From Membranipora membranacea (lineage: Eukaryota > Bryozoa > Gymnolaemata > Cheilostomatida > Membraniporidae): a stretch of DNA of 64,000 bases. A program made the translations under genes and the position numbers. The stretch is from NCBI GenBank assembly GCA_914767715.1, contig OU612067.1, forward strand, positions 13,581,001 through 13,645,000, read 5' to 3'. The stretch's first letter is position 1. Each line of letters starts with the position of its first letter. Below, piece after piece: positions 12,100 to 23,900 of the stretch. The notes under the pieces were generated by a model, which saw only the letters and a program-made list of their open reading frames with translations, searched no databases and was not told where the DNA came from.

Positions 12100-13384
12100 T
12101 CACTCTAGAGGTACAATAATCTTTTGTTTTGTTTGGGTGTATCTGTCTCTTCTCCCATCTTTTCTCACTTTGTTATGGATTGTTACCACTAGCTCCTCCG
12201 CCCCACGCGCGATTCCTGCGGCTACGGCAGCTATACCAACTTGTGTACCAGTAGCCATCCCTAGTACACCTATAGGAGTACAGAGAAAAAGGGTTAATAT
12301 TTACTTTTCATTGACTTTAAGCTGGGCTACGATTCAAAAACTGTTTAGGAGAACAGAGAAAGGGCTTTTATATTTGACTTCTTACTGCTTAAGACTGGGT
12401 AATGTTTCAATAACCGATGTCAAATAAAAGGTTGGGTAATTCACTATCTCATCTGATGTCTGCAACAGAAGAAATTGTGCTAGTATGGACAGGATTGGTA
12501 ATAAGATTCCAGAACTTGTCAAGCCTTCTCTCTAGCAAAAAGTTACAAAAATTACAATTTGTTTTCAACCCTCCCCCTCTAACAAATGCACTAGGTTCTT
12601 TGATCGAAGCAAGGTCTTAGAGGCTTCCTCTTACAAAGAAGGTGACATACTAATGTCACTCACCTGCAGACTGCAATAGTGAGAAAACTCCACTTGTAGC
12701 TCCTCCATAGATGGCGCTTTGTGCTGCCGCAGCGGCTGATCCTGCTACTACACCGCCAACACCAAATCCTGCTGCCGCTAAGAGATATAATTTAGCATAA
12801 TACATTGAATCCTGAGCACAATTTCGCCATGTACTTAATTCAAGGGTTGTATCATTTAAATCCTCACATAGTTTTCACTTTGGAGGTCTTCAGATTTCAA
12901 TCCCCATTCTCAACACCCTCTGAGCTCAGTCTACACATTCTCATTCTTAAGCAAGTGAGTATGAACTAATTTGCCTTTACCCCCTTTGTGTCGCTGTCAA
13001 AAGGCAGCTCACCAGTGGACTCAGAACGACAAGAATTCTCAGAATACAGGCAAAATGTCCTCACAAAAGGCCGGTATAACCCCCATACTAAAAAACATCT
13101 GTACATTTGTCGTCTTACTCAGGCTCACTGACAAACTAAAACAGGATTGAATCTCAGAAACATCTTTGAATGTATGGAAGGACTGTTACAGTCGACTTAC
13201 CTATCACTGCTGGGGCAGCTAAAAATCCTACAAGTAGCCCTCCGGCAGCATATCCTGTATATTTTGCAACTGTCTGGGCTATTTTCTTCTTCTGTTCTGC
13301 TGTCATTTCCCGTGGCTGTGCATCACCATCAGCTCCATCAGCAGGCTCCACAACAGGGTCTGTTTGTGTCCCTATTGAAAGCAT
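12100..13384 (-). CDS. ISG12 / IFI6-IFI27-family protein, copy 2
   Basis: Minus-strand exons: 13384-13201 (ATG), 12777-12664, 12269-12100 (stop TGA). GT-AG junctions, both introns phase 1, 155 aa. Exon 2 is the same length (114 nt) as in copy 1 and differs at few residues (AAGFGVGGVVAGSAAAAAQS; then GGATSGVF followed by SLLQ instead of SMMT). The N-terminus begins MLSIGTQTDP and has a slightly longer linker. The C-terminal tail after EELVVT is unrelated in length and very basic (KVRKDGRRDRYTQTKQK), whereas copy 1 stops soon after STRDVSTQT. All three exons are open, so both copies appear functional. It sits on its own in the duplicated arm because the host TMEM68 exons there are dead or lost. 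Confidence 0.87.
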
Positions 13385-13535
13385 CGTTTTGTTTCAATGC
13401 TTCCCGTTGTGCACAAGTCCACCTTCTGTACTGGTTGAGAAAGAATGGAATGACAATATTATATATTAAGTTTACTCACAAGATGAGGGTCTGTCACACA
13501 GGATTTTCCAACCAGAACAGTCCTGTACCCAGTGT

Positions 13536-13612
13536 TACTCACCTAGAATAGGGAATGGCGCAATGCACTACAATGCACTAGGGGAAATCCCCTTTTAACT
13601 GTGGGGGGTCCC
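13536..13612. repeat. Dispersed ~77-bp repeat, copy 1
   Basis: TACTCACCTAGAATAGGGAA... through the CCCCTTTTAACTGTGGGG block recurs almost exactly at 16214-16291. On the minus strand it contains a donor-like CTAG|GTGAGTA, so this copy could be a 5' leader exon of ISG12 copy 2; that is speculative. Confidence 0.75.
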
Positions 13613-14489
13613 CTTGTCAGGCTGGTAAGGTGGGCTTTTGGTTTTACGCCGTTAGTAAATACTAATTTTCTCAGGTTCCTAGCAGGGGTAATATCTCAAA
13701 ATACAATGTAATAATAAGCGTTAAATTCTATGGTCAATTAATACTATTCAACTGTAGTTACTCAAGATAGTTTAACTTAGGGAATTCCCTCTTCAATATT
13801 ACAAAGGAACTTCACGGGGGAACCCCTATTGTAACTTCCTTATTATGACGTGGTTAGGAAAGTTTACAAGAATGCAACAAATTATGTATGACCTGTCTAT
13901 GTTTATGTCTACACACTAGGTTAATAAACCAGATTAATATCTCAATTAGTCTATTATGTCAATAATCAAGTGCTTTGTTTAACAAAAGGCAACCCAAAAA
14001 TAGACTTCGTTCTACCGTTCACAGTTCTGAACAGAAAAGGCTACTTGATAGAACTAGGACTATCCTTACCCTGACTTGCGGGGAAATGATACTTCAAAGA
14101 GTTAGCTTTACTATTACATAACATATAATTTAATAGTCTACTTATGATAACAAAATTAAATTTCAGCCTTATAAATAATCCCTTTCAATTACATCAAAGG
14201 ATGACTTTAATTCAAGCTCTCCAATAGTTATGTAAACTTATTAAAGTATTTGACCCAAGCGAAGCAGTCTCACTAGCCAAAATAAACTGCTTTACGCCCC
14301 ACTTTAGGTATGCCAATAAATACCCTGAAGTGCCACCTTCCCGGCTAGAAAATATTAGCCTCTTGCGAATTTTGAATTTATTGAAAACAAAATCAGATGA
14401 CACTTTAACTTCATAAAATTTGAGATATAAATAAATCTTCAAGGTCTTAAAAATAATTGCCTTACGAAATAATACGGTACTTGCTATAT

Positions 14490-14862
14490 TCTAGTGAAGT
14501 CTGGAATTCTTCTTTGTGAATGCTCCTGTCACTATGTCTTCAAACTAGTAATCTTGAACTCTGTAATTCCTCTTTGTGTACGTCTCTGTCACCGTGGCTT
14601 CAACTTGTAATCTTGAACTCTGTAATTCCTCCTTGTGTACGTCTCTGTCACCGTGTCTTCAACTCGTAATCTTGAACTCTGTAATTCCTCTTTGTGTACG
14701 TCTCTGTCACCGTGTCTTCAACTCGTAATCTTGAACTCTGTAATTCCTCTTTGTGTACGTCTCTGTCACCGTGTCTTCAACTCGTAATCTTGAACTCTGT
14801 AATTCCTCCTTGTGTACGTCTCTGTCACCGTGTCTTCAACTTGTAATCCTGAACTCTGTATT
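14490..14862. repeat. 59-bp minisatellite, ~6 copies
   Basis: Units begin GTAATCTTGAACTCTGTAAT at 14548, 14607, 14666, 14725, 14784 and 14843 (the last partial and slightly diverged), an exact 59-bp spacing. A diverged unit precedes them. Confidence 0.92.
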
Positions 14863-14884
14863 TCACCTCAATAATCTCTTACCA

Positions 14885-15030
14885 CCAATGTCTATAATTG
14901 ATACTCTTGGTAAACCCTTGCTACCAAAGTCTAAAATGCTACCACTCTGACAAACCCTTGCTGCCAAAGTCCAAAAATGATACTACTCCTCTGACAAACC
15001 CTTGCTGCCAAAGTCCAAAATTGATACTAC
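14885..15030. repeat. ~55-bp tandem repeat, ~3 copies
   Basis: Repeated ACAAACCCTTGCTGCCAAAG and TCCAAAAATGATACTAC blocks directly follow the 59-bp array. Confidence 0.75.
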
Positions 15031-18000
15031 AAACTTACTACGGTGGGCCCTGCCTTATATAGGGTGTTAGGATTGTTGAGTTGGCATGGTGCAATAATGT
15101 TGAGGTGGCGCATAAAAAATTCCGTTTGCTGATAAGTAGAACATTTGCTAGTGTCGATATTTTGCAATGATGCTGACTGTTTGCTGACTTATACATGACT
15201 CATAAACCCAAGTTTAATTATAAAACATTTTTATGATAAATATTGGTTAGCACATGGCATTGCTAGTATGTCATTTATTTGATAATAAATAATTATTAAA
15301 CATGAAAATGATCTTACTCCTATTATGAAGTTTTCAGTATGTATAAGTTATGTTAATCATAGAATAGTTCTACAGCAATTAGTTTTTCTAATGCTGCTTT
15401 CCATGACCAGATAAATAGTCACAACTAAAAACCAATAATAAATAAATAATCATATCACAAGTTTCTACTGCTAATTGTGGTAATGTAAATAACTAGACTC
15501 AACAATTGTACATGAATAGCGTAGTGGCTAATAAAAAGGGGGGGGGGGATAGCATTGATTAAAAGGTCACTGTTGCAATAAACATTGTCGAACACTATTT
15601 TTGTTGAGGCAGTTGTGTCTCTAATAGTTGCTGCCTAAATTTACATATTACTAACTAATTATCTTCGTAATTATATTTTTGTTTCATAATAATTAAACTG
15701 AAGCTAAATCAAACATCCTTCTATTATCATTAGCACGCCAAGGATTAGTGCTTGATATAATGAATCAGTTATGCCTTAATGATTGGCTCCTTTGTGCTAC
15801 ACTTTGCATTGTACAGCAGATTATTTAAGATATTACAATAATTTACATTTTGCTAGCTCAGCAGACCAAGGCTAAATAAATGAAACATCTCTGAGTAAGC
15901 CATGGAATAACACAAGCATGCTTTCAGCGCATGCACAGTTTATAAACCCTTAATTTGCACGTGTGCTGTCCATAAATACAGGGCCTATAAGGTTGCTGCT
16001 TACCTACACTAATAAATATCAGTATAATAACTATGGTATTTGTCAGGAGTTACAAAAATGCTCCTGACACCCTGTTAATCCTCTATCTACATTGTTACTA
16101 TTATGATATCATAATTATTATTATGATATCATAATTATTATTATGATATTATAATATCATATCGTTACTATATGATGTAACACCTAGAAAATATGATGTA
16201 ACACCTAGAAAATGTACTCACCTAGAATAGGGAATGGCGCAATGCACTACAATGCACTAGGGGAAATCCCCTTTTAACTGTGGGGAGTCCCCTGTTAATC
16301 CTCTATCTACATTGTTACTATTATGATATCATAATTACTAATTACTAATTATGATATTATAATATCATATTGTTACTATATGATGTAACTGAAAAGATGT
16401 CTTTTGTTTGGTGGTATAGTTACATCTTTGTGTCTGATAATGTCCCGTATTTATGCTGTGTGTAATGCTTAGTTTTGTGTCTCGATGGTGAGTTATATTG
16501 GGAGAATTCTTATGAGTTGGATAGTGTGAGATGTGAGAGTGAAAACTACAGGGAGATTAACAGCTCTAGTGAGAGCGAGATTGAATATCACTTAGGAGGC
16601 ATTTGTAGCAAATCGATGTCGAGTCCATGTGATTATCAGAGGGAAAATATCTCTGAGGTAGTCCCACCACTCAAGTTTAAATCTGTATGATTTCGGCCAC
16701 TGGAAATAACCCACAGGGCTTTGGCAGATACAACATTTTCTGTTAACCATGGTTACTGCTCAAGATAGAAATTGGCAATATAAAGGCAGATCAATACATC
16801 GCTAATTATTTCAAGGTTTTGTTTACATTAATATGATGAATAAATGAGATTGTGGCTATGACATTCCAATCAAACTCAGTCTTCAGCCCGCATGAAAACC
16901 AGTGATATGCTTCAATCATTAGCTTCATGAATAGCGGCTTTCAATAGAATTTCAATGAAAGATACAAAATTTACACAGGTATATTGTGTGTTTTTCTTGA
17001 AAATATGTATTTCCAAATCGCACAGAAATCTAAAATAAATTCTTTGTAAATCTCGACATTTCAGGCATTAGGATGATGTTGAAATCCAAAGCATGCAATG
17101 ATTAATACTGAGTGATTTGAGGTTTTGACAATCTCTTCAACAATTTTCGCAAATATTCTGATGTTTAACCACTCAAGGATTTTTTGGATAAACTGTGTTG
17201 TTTTGATTGTTTAAAAACTAGAAATTACAAGTCACAAAGTAAATTCAACTCAATAAATTTGTCATCTAGTTGTTTCGGACTTCAGGGTGATGTAAAATGT
17301 AAATGAATTCGACTGCCTCCTAAAGAGGAGTATTGGTAATCGTGTTAGCAGTGGGATACCTGGGGAAACTTTCTATTTTCTCATTAGATCTTGTCCATCT
17401 GTGTGCATCACAGATACTCAGCACATCTTAACATAGACTATCAATATTACTGACTGAATGCAGCAGGTCTTATGAGAGCACATGTCAATGCACACAACAA
17501 TGCCCAAACCTACCAGACCAAATAACCCTGAAGACTAATTTTATATGCAAATGCATGTGTGATAGCTTTCTTAATCTGATTTCAAGCTCAAAAATGATAC
17601 TAAAAAACCTGTTCCTTTACAAACACTTTAATATGGAAAGAGTGAGCTGATAGAATTGCTTCTTTTATTCTCGATCCCAATATCACAACTGAGGATCGTC
17701 AGGTGTAGTAACAATATATAGCTTGCTCATTAGTGATGTACAGCATAAAAAGGAAACATTATTAACATACAAGGGAAATTAATTCATCATTATTTTTAAT
17801 TAACACAATCTACTTTTAAATCGATCATTAGGGTCGGACATTCCTCTGGTAATGAAACCCTTATTAAAATGTCGATATCCAGATATAACAACTAAACACA
17901 CTGAGAAGTTCTAATCATGTGATATAAATTTAATACATGTAACTCAACTATCTATATTATCTACTGACTAGTTTGATGGATGCTAAAGATTCCATAGCTG

Positions 18001-18829
18001 ACACCCGCTGTACATGAGATATGATGTCCGGTGGCGTTGGCTACAACAATATATTTATGAGGGCATCGCATGGCTGTTTTTTCTAGTGTCTCAACCCTTG
18101 TATTTACACCATAAAAATGAGATGCCATGATACTCCTGATATGCTGCCGGCATTATCTATATTCTTGTCTTTTCAACTTATTTGACTTTTTTTGGTCTAC
18201 AAGGTGTGACTATAAATGCCTTCGTGTGTTCGTATAATGACTGTTTTCGGATAAAACTGACTGCCTTATACTTATAAATGAATCAGCTTGTTTACTGTTT
18301 ACAAATAGTAACTGCAGAGTGTATAGTGGTTGCATGATGAATGCTATAAATCATCCTTTGATGTATGCGGTATATATCTATTGACAGTGATCAGGGTGCA
18401 CAATACACTGTTGCATTCAATAACTTTATCATGCATGCCCAGATTTTTTCTCCTGCAGATATGTTAGAGTCCTAGTGATGAAATATAACTTACTTGCAGG
18501 GCCGGACCCTTATCCTACCCCAAAGGATGTTGTTTCTGCAAACTTAGCACAGGCTACATGATAAGCCATGATTAATTTGTGTTCTCCAGGAGGAGACAAC
18601 TCTTATTTAAAACAGGGCACAGAAAAGTGTCAGATGTCAGATCAATGAACTAAACCTGGTTTAGTTCATTGGTCAGATGTCTATGGCCTATGTTGTTATT
18701 GTCAATTATTGAATGGCCATCCAAGTGATGAAAAGCTTTTCACAAACACTAATTTTTGTGAGCCTTTTTATTGTCAATTATTGATTAAACTAATCGCTGT
18801 ACATATTGGGGCTGGAGCAGCTTCAACTT

Positions 18830-18902
18830 AGCCTGGGCAGGCTGTCAGGGGTGGGTGGGGGAGGGCTGGGAGGCCACCCACCCCTGGATAGCCTGCCCAG
18901 AC
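18830..18902. repeat. GC-rich ~29-bp inverted repeat (hairpin)
   Basis: Left arm (18830-18858) AGCCTGGGCAGGCTGTC.. pairs with right arm (18874-18902) ..GATAGCCTGCCCAGACT around a short G-rich loop. It marks the place where TMEM68 exons 4-7 are missing from the duplicate. Confidence 0.85.
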
Positions 18903-19136
18903 TAGCTTCAACTCCCATCAAATTTTACTCCTTGGTCCACCACCAATCCCATAACGCAACATCAGCCTCAATGAATTCTCTGATAACCTCTAAATCTTGA
19001 AGACTGTGCAATGGATTAGTAGCTTGGGTTATTATGGATGAGTGAGCGCTATGATAGATGCTCAAATGAGTTACCCTACAGGAGTAAATGTTAGCTAGTG
19101 TTTAGCTTAGCTACTTACACTTAATTTTGGCTTGTT

Positions 19137-19391
19137 CTGCCCTCTGCTGGTAAAAAGCGTTATCTCATATTTTGATAATTTCAACTCAATTAAACTAATC
19201 CCTTATTTAAATGAAAACTAATTATGCAACAATATTCTTCTTTTGGAAATTAAATAAAGGATTAGTGACATGACATAATGGGATAATGTAAACTAATTAA
19301 TAATTGTTTACTCTCAAGGAAATTTAATCTAAAGTTGGATACCTCTGAATTATTAAAATATGAGATAACGCTTTTTACCAGCAGAGGGCAG
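19137..19391. mobile_element. MITE with perfect 37-bp terminal inverted repeats
   Basis: 19137-19173 (CTGCCCTCTGCTGGTAAAAA... ) is the exact reverse complement of 19355-19391. The 255-bp element is AT-rich inside and has no reading frame. The paralogous stretch at about 8215-8245 runs on without it. A degraded relative of one end may lie at 10029-10058. Confidence 0.9.
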
Positions 19392-19929
19392 TGTTGATGT
19401 TGAGTTCTATGTAAAATATAGAGGGTGTGTAAATTTTATCTATTCTTAAATCTAGCGATTTCAAGCACATGGGAAATGATGAGCTTTTTCTGCTTATACT
19501 TTACTTCCCAGAATAGATTGATATTCAGCTGCTTGATGAGAGTTGTCTGCTGTTTTAATGGTTGCGGACAACTCCGACTTTTATATCAAAATGTAACCTC
19601 TGTGAGTTGCATTTGTTTAGTTTTGAATTTAATGTTTTTAGGGATTGCCAGTAGTCAGAATGGATAGCCGACTGGAGCACTATGCAATACGATCTATGGT
19701 CAGAATTTATATTCTCATATTTATTTGTCCTTTTATGGTCAATTGATTTTGTTTCAAATACAGCAAGAAACAAAAACCATATTACAATGATCGAACCAAC
19801 GGTATTTCAATAGTCCTAGTGCTGCTCTATCTGAGAGTACAGGGCAAACACTAGGCAATATCTCATCAAAACTCAAAATCATCCTCGAGTACTACTTATC
19901 AACCTGATATCTAAACTTGACCTCATTTG

Positions 19930-20830
19930 GTTGACGATACCGCTATTTTATGACCCTTCAAATTAGCTGTATTTATGAAAATAGACTCCCAAAGGTGCGG
20001 CTGGCTTCCTTGTATGGAGAATAATGATTATACAGCCTGATACACAAAAAATAAAAATACATGAAGGTATCGTGAGAGTACATTTGCTATAAACACCATG
20101 AGAATTACTGTACATGCAGAAAATGTTTCATCAGAATTCAAGTTTTGCTTTTGCTGACAGAAATCTCTAATTATTTCATGCAAATCAGTTAAATGATAAG
20201 ATTGGCCACAGTAACTCCATGCGCCCAGTTATCTAAAATCTGATTCATTGCGTATAATTTCGATGAGCGGAGAATTCCATCATCAAGATGTGCCTTGATA
20301 CACTATTAAAACTATCCGCTAGTGTATGTTTTAAATTAGAGGGCTTGCCTCTGGGCTTACAATATTGGCAGTCCGAATATTTGTGATGCAAGCTACCACT
20401 GATATAGACCAGGAGTACAATGCACTTATAATAATAGATTAATCTTGGGGTAAATCCAGTGCAGTTATGACAGTTTAACAAGTTTTAATTGGAATTATTG
20501 GAACCACCTTAATCTTGCCGACCTTTTAAACCAAAGAGTATTGCCCATTGACAACTATAGTATGTTGAACATGCAAGATTTGAAGCAAAATTTGTGGTTA
20601 CTACAACTTGGCATGACGGCATGAATTAAGTCACATGTCATTCTTTGGTTTGGCAGAATTCTATCAGCTGATGAAAATTTGTCGAATCAGTGTGCGCTCA
20701 TTCCTGTTTTTTATCTCCCTGTCGTGTGGCTCTTGATCTTAAGTAAACATCAGACTATACACGGCTCCAACTAATTATGACCATCAATATGTCTTCTCTT
20801 ATCATTCACTGATAAGCTCTGATACAAATT
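19930..20830. other. Intergenic, upstream of SLC22 gene; nothing recognised
   Basis: No repeat, RNA gene or supported exon seen. The SLC22 promoter should lie in the right half, but I could not identify a TATA box with confidence. Confidence 0.5.
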
Positions 20831-20908
20831 TTGACGCCTACTAAATCTGATACTGACTATCATTTACGTTCTGCCTCGTTGTGTGACCGAGTCGGGGCGT
20901 TATCAATC

Positions 20909-23900
20909 ATGGAGTTTGATGATGTTTTGATACAGCTAGGACAATTTGGTAAATATCAGAAAATACAGTATATACTGGTGTGCATACCAGGTATTCTCTG
21001 TGCTTTCCATCAGCTCGCTGCCGTGTTTCTGACAGCGACACCAGATTACAGGTTAGTGCTATAAGTTAGCTGGAGGGTCACTAGATTAAAATCTGCCAAA
21101 ATCACCATCTTATCGCTCCTAACTGAGTGTGCGAGACCTACTAGGGGTCTACGGTCTTGCATTGAACAAAAACAACAAACGTGGGGCTGCTGAGACAAGG
21201 CTATTGAGGAGATCCCGGTTGAACTCACAGATCCAGTTTGCGATCCCAGTTAACACAAACCCAATGATGAATAAAACAGGGAAGGTGCAGTTGTCAACCT
21301 ATTTCGGTAGCGGTGGCAAATGTATTCCAATATCTTGAAATGCTCATGGTGTTACTTGTTGTTTATCGCCTCTCTCTTTCTGTTCTTAGATGTTCCTTGG
21401 ACAGCTCTCTTCTAAACGGCACCGCCGACACGTATGCTGTACAAGATGGCAGTCATCAATCGGCTCTTATGCAATACCTGAATGTGAATAGCAGTTCAAA
21501 ACAGGGAAACGACACAGATTTATTTTCTGGAATATGCGAATATCAGGACGGGTCGACCTGTGATAGCTTTGTCTACTCTCAGGACGACCTCACTCGTACT
21601 GTCGTAACAGATGTAAGACTGTTATTTCATGAATTAGATAAGTTAGATATGTTATATTGATGCCTTGAGCGCCATTGGTCCAAATACCTAGGATGGTTCA
21701 GTAAACTTCAGCCAGCTCCTTCTCTAGACGAGACAAAGAGTTATGGACACCCTTACACCTTAAACCGTTAATAGAAGCTATCATTACCCATTATTAGTCA
21801 AAACTTGTGAAAATATCTTAGCTGGTACTATTTTTGCTAGCAAGGGCAAGAGCTTATATAGTGCAAAGAAGTCAAGTGTAATTAGCTATTGAAAGTAGGA
21901 ACGAAAAATGGCAAATTTTCCTCCTTAGACAACTTTACTCCTTTAGATAGCCAGCAAGAGTATGTTTTGTCTGTTTTGTGATTTCCTTCATTCATTTCTG
22001 AAATTTATGTTGCTTTATGAGTATATGGTTCAAATGTTCAAACATGGAGTATGGTATATCAAATTATCTGCCTTCCCATATTAGATGTACACTATATTGA
22101 ATCATATTTGGCGTAACCAACTGTTCAATCCATTGGAGAACAATTATCTTTTGTCTTATTGCCAGTTCGGGCCTAGAAATGAGGTAATAAATTACAAAAT
22201 ATATGTGTTTAAATTGGAGACTAAAATTTAAATAGTTGACTGAAGACTGTTTTATTTCCCAGTTGGATCTGGTTTGCAGCGAAGGTCAGCTGCTGAAAGG
22301 CACCCTAAGCTCTTCGATCTACATGGCAGGAGTACTGCTTGGAGCTTTCATATTTGGTATTCTCTCTGATGCGTAAGTTACAAGACACAACCCTGCCTCA
22401 CCTCAGAACAATTTAGATGTCCAATCGCCCTTGTGTTTGAGTCGCATCCACTATACTGGTAAATTTGATATTGCTTCATCTAGCTTCACCCTAGCTGGGC
22501 ATACTTCATGTTTGAATAAGGGAACAAGCACGCCTCCATCTCAATCCATAAAACCAACTTGGGCACTGATAGTAACTTTTCTCTCGCTATTCTTTCCTTT
22601 CTTAAACATGGAAGTAGTGTATCCGAGATCTCAAAACTTTGTTAAACTCATGGATCTTGTATCTAAGTTGCTAATATGATGATTGTCAAGTCAACTTACA
22701 TCACCTGTATTACTTTTCAGCATAGGACGAAAGAAAACACTGTTAATCTGTATCTTTCTACAAGGAGCCAGCGGAGTAGCTTGTGGATTCGCACCCGAGT
22801 ATTACTCCTTTGTATTTTTGAGGCTATTGGTCGGATCAGCCAGCATGGGACTCTTCATGACTGGTTTTGTGTTAGGTAAATAAAAACAAACTCTTTGTCA
22901 AATTTCATTTGCCGTTAAAACTGGCTGCACGACTATCAGCTATAGTACTGCTGATAAACTATTAACCTGTTTTGCCTTGAAATGATAAATCACAACTTCT
23001 TATCACCATTATCAGCTGTTGTGGCGTAAGGCTAGTAAGTTCAAGAAAATACAATGCCAAAACTTTTTTTTACACCAGACTTACCAATCTAATGCCAGCA
23101 TTCAATACAATTATCTTTTTTTTTAACCCTATTAATAGCGTCAAAGAACATACAATGAAAAATGGTTGTCAAATATTTTAGGGCAACGTATTTTTTTTCC
23201 AATCTGGCATCAAATATCATCTAGTAAAGAATATTTTACAAATATTTTACAGGCATGGAGTTAATCGGACCAAAGTATAGACTGGTGGCCGGTATAGTCA
23301 TACAGTACTTTTTTGCTATCGGTTATGTACTGTTGACTGGTATAGCTTACGGATTGAAGGACTGGACGTATATTCAATTTGCCATCTCTGCACCGAGCTT
23401 CATACTCCTCATCTATGGCTGGTAAGATAACCCTGTGAAAAATATGATGATGTCAAGCAGGCTTGAGTAGGCTTTATGTTTTTCCTCCTATTATCTGGGA
23501 TAGATATGCTGAAGTGAAAAGAGTAGAATAACCACTGGAAAGGCAATAAATGACACTATAGATAGGAAAAATTGCGATGCTTCATATATAATGCATTAAT
23601 GTACTTATGTATTAAACAAAAATTAAATGACATAGAAATTTGTTATGGCAGAGCCAATTTTATATTCTATATTTTCTATGTTAGAACTAAGGTACTCAAA
23701 TAACCCACTATCATGAATGGGTGGCTGTATGGCGGGAGCCGTAAGATTGGGATATGCCTGGAATAGCAAGATGTATATAGTGATAATTTTAGGCATAATA
23801 AAATATGATGGGGATCATGCATGTGACTGGTCTTGGGCTGAGTTTTCTTATTGATTTAATTTTAATTTGTGATTTTGGCTGTGTTTTATTATAATAAACT

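Larger units (their letters stand above)
13830..17905. other. ~4 kb insertion in the duplicate arm; no gene recognised
   Basis: The source arm is continuous across 5640-5655, while its partner positions are about 13830 and 17910, so the DNA between arrived after the duplication or replaced material. It holds tandem repeats (14490-15030), a G run (15538-15549), AT palindromes (16080-16390) and a ~220-bp duplication (about 16071 and 16291 both begin CCCTGTTAATCCTCTATCTA). I found no terminal repeats that define one element. A 71-codon frame at 16475-16690 is discussed under findings. Confidence 0.6.

Noticed and set aside
13147-13551. Plus-strand 134- and 99-codon frames
   Set aside because: Shadows of ISG12 copy 2 exon 1 on the opposite strand.
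14753-14950. 65-codon frame
   Set aside because: Falls in the 59-bp and 55-bp tandem arrays.
18806-19000. 64-codon frame beginning MGLEQLQLSL
   Set aside because: It runs through the GC-rich hairpin and reads opposite to the more protein-like minus-strand frame.
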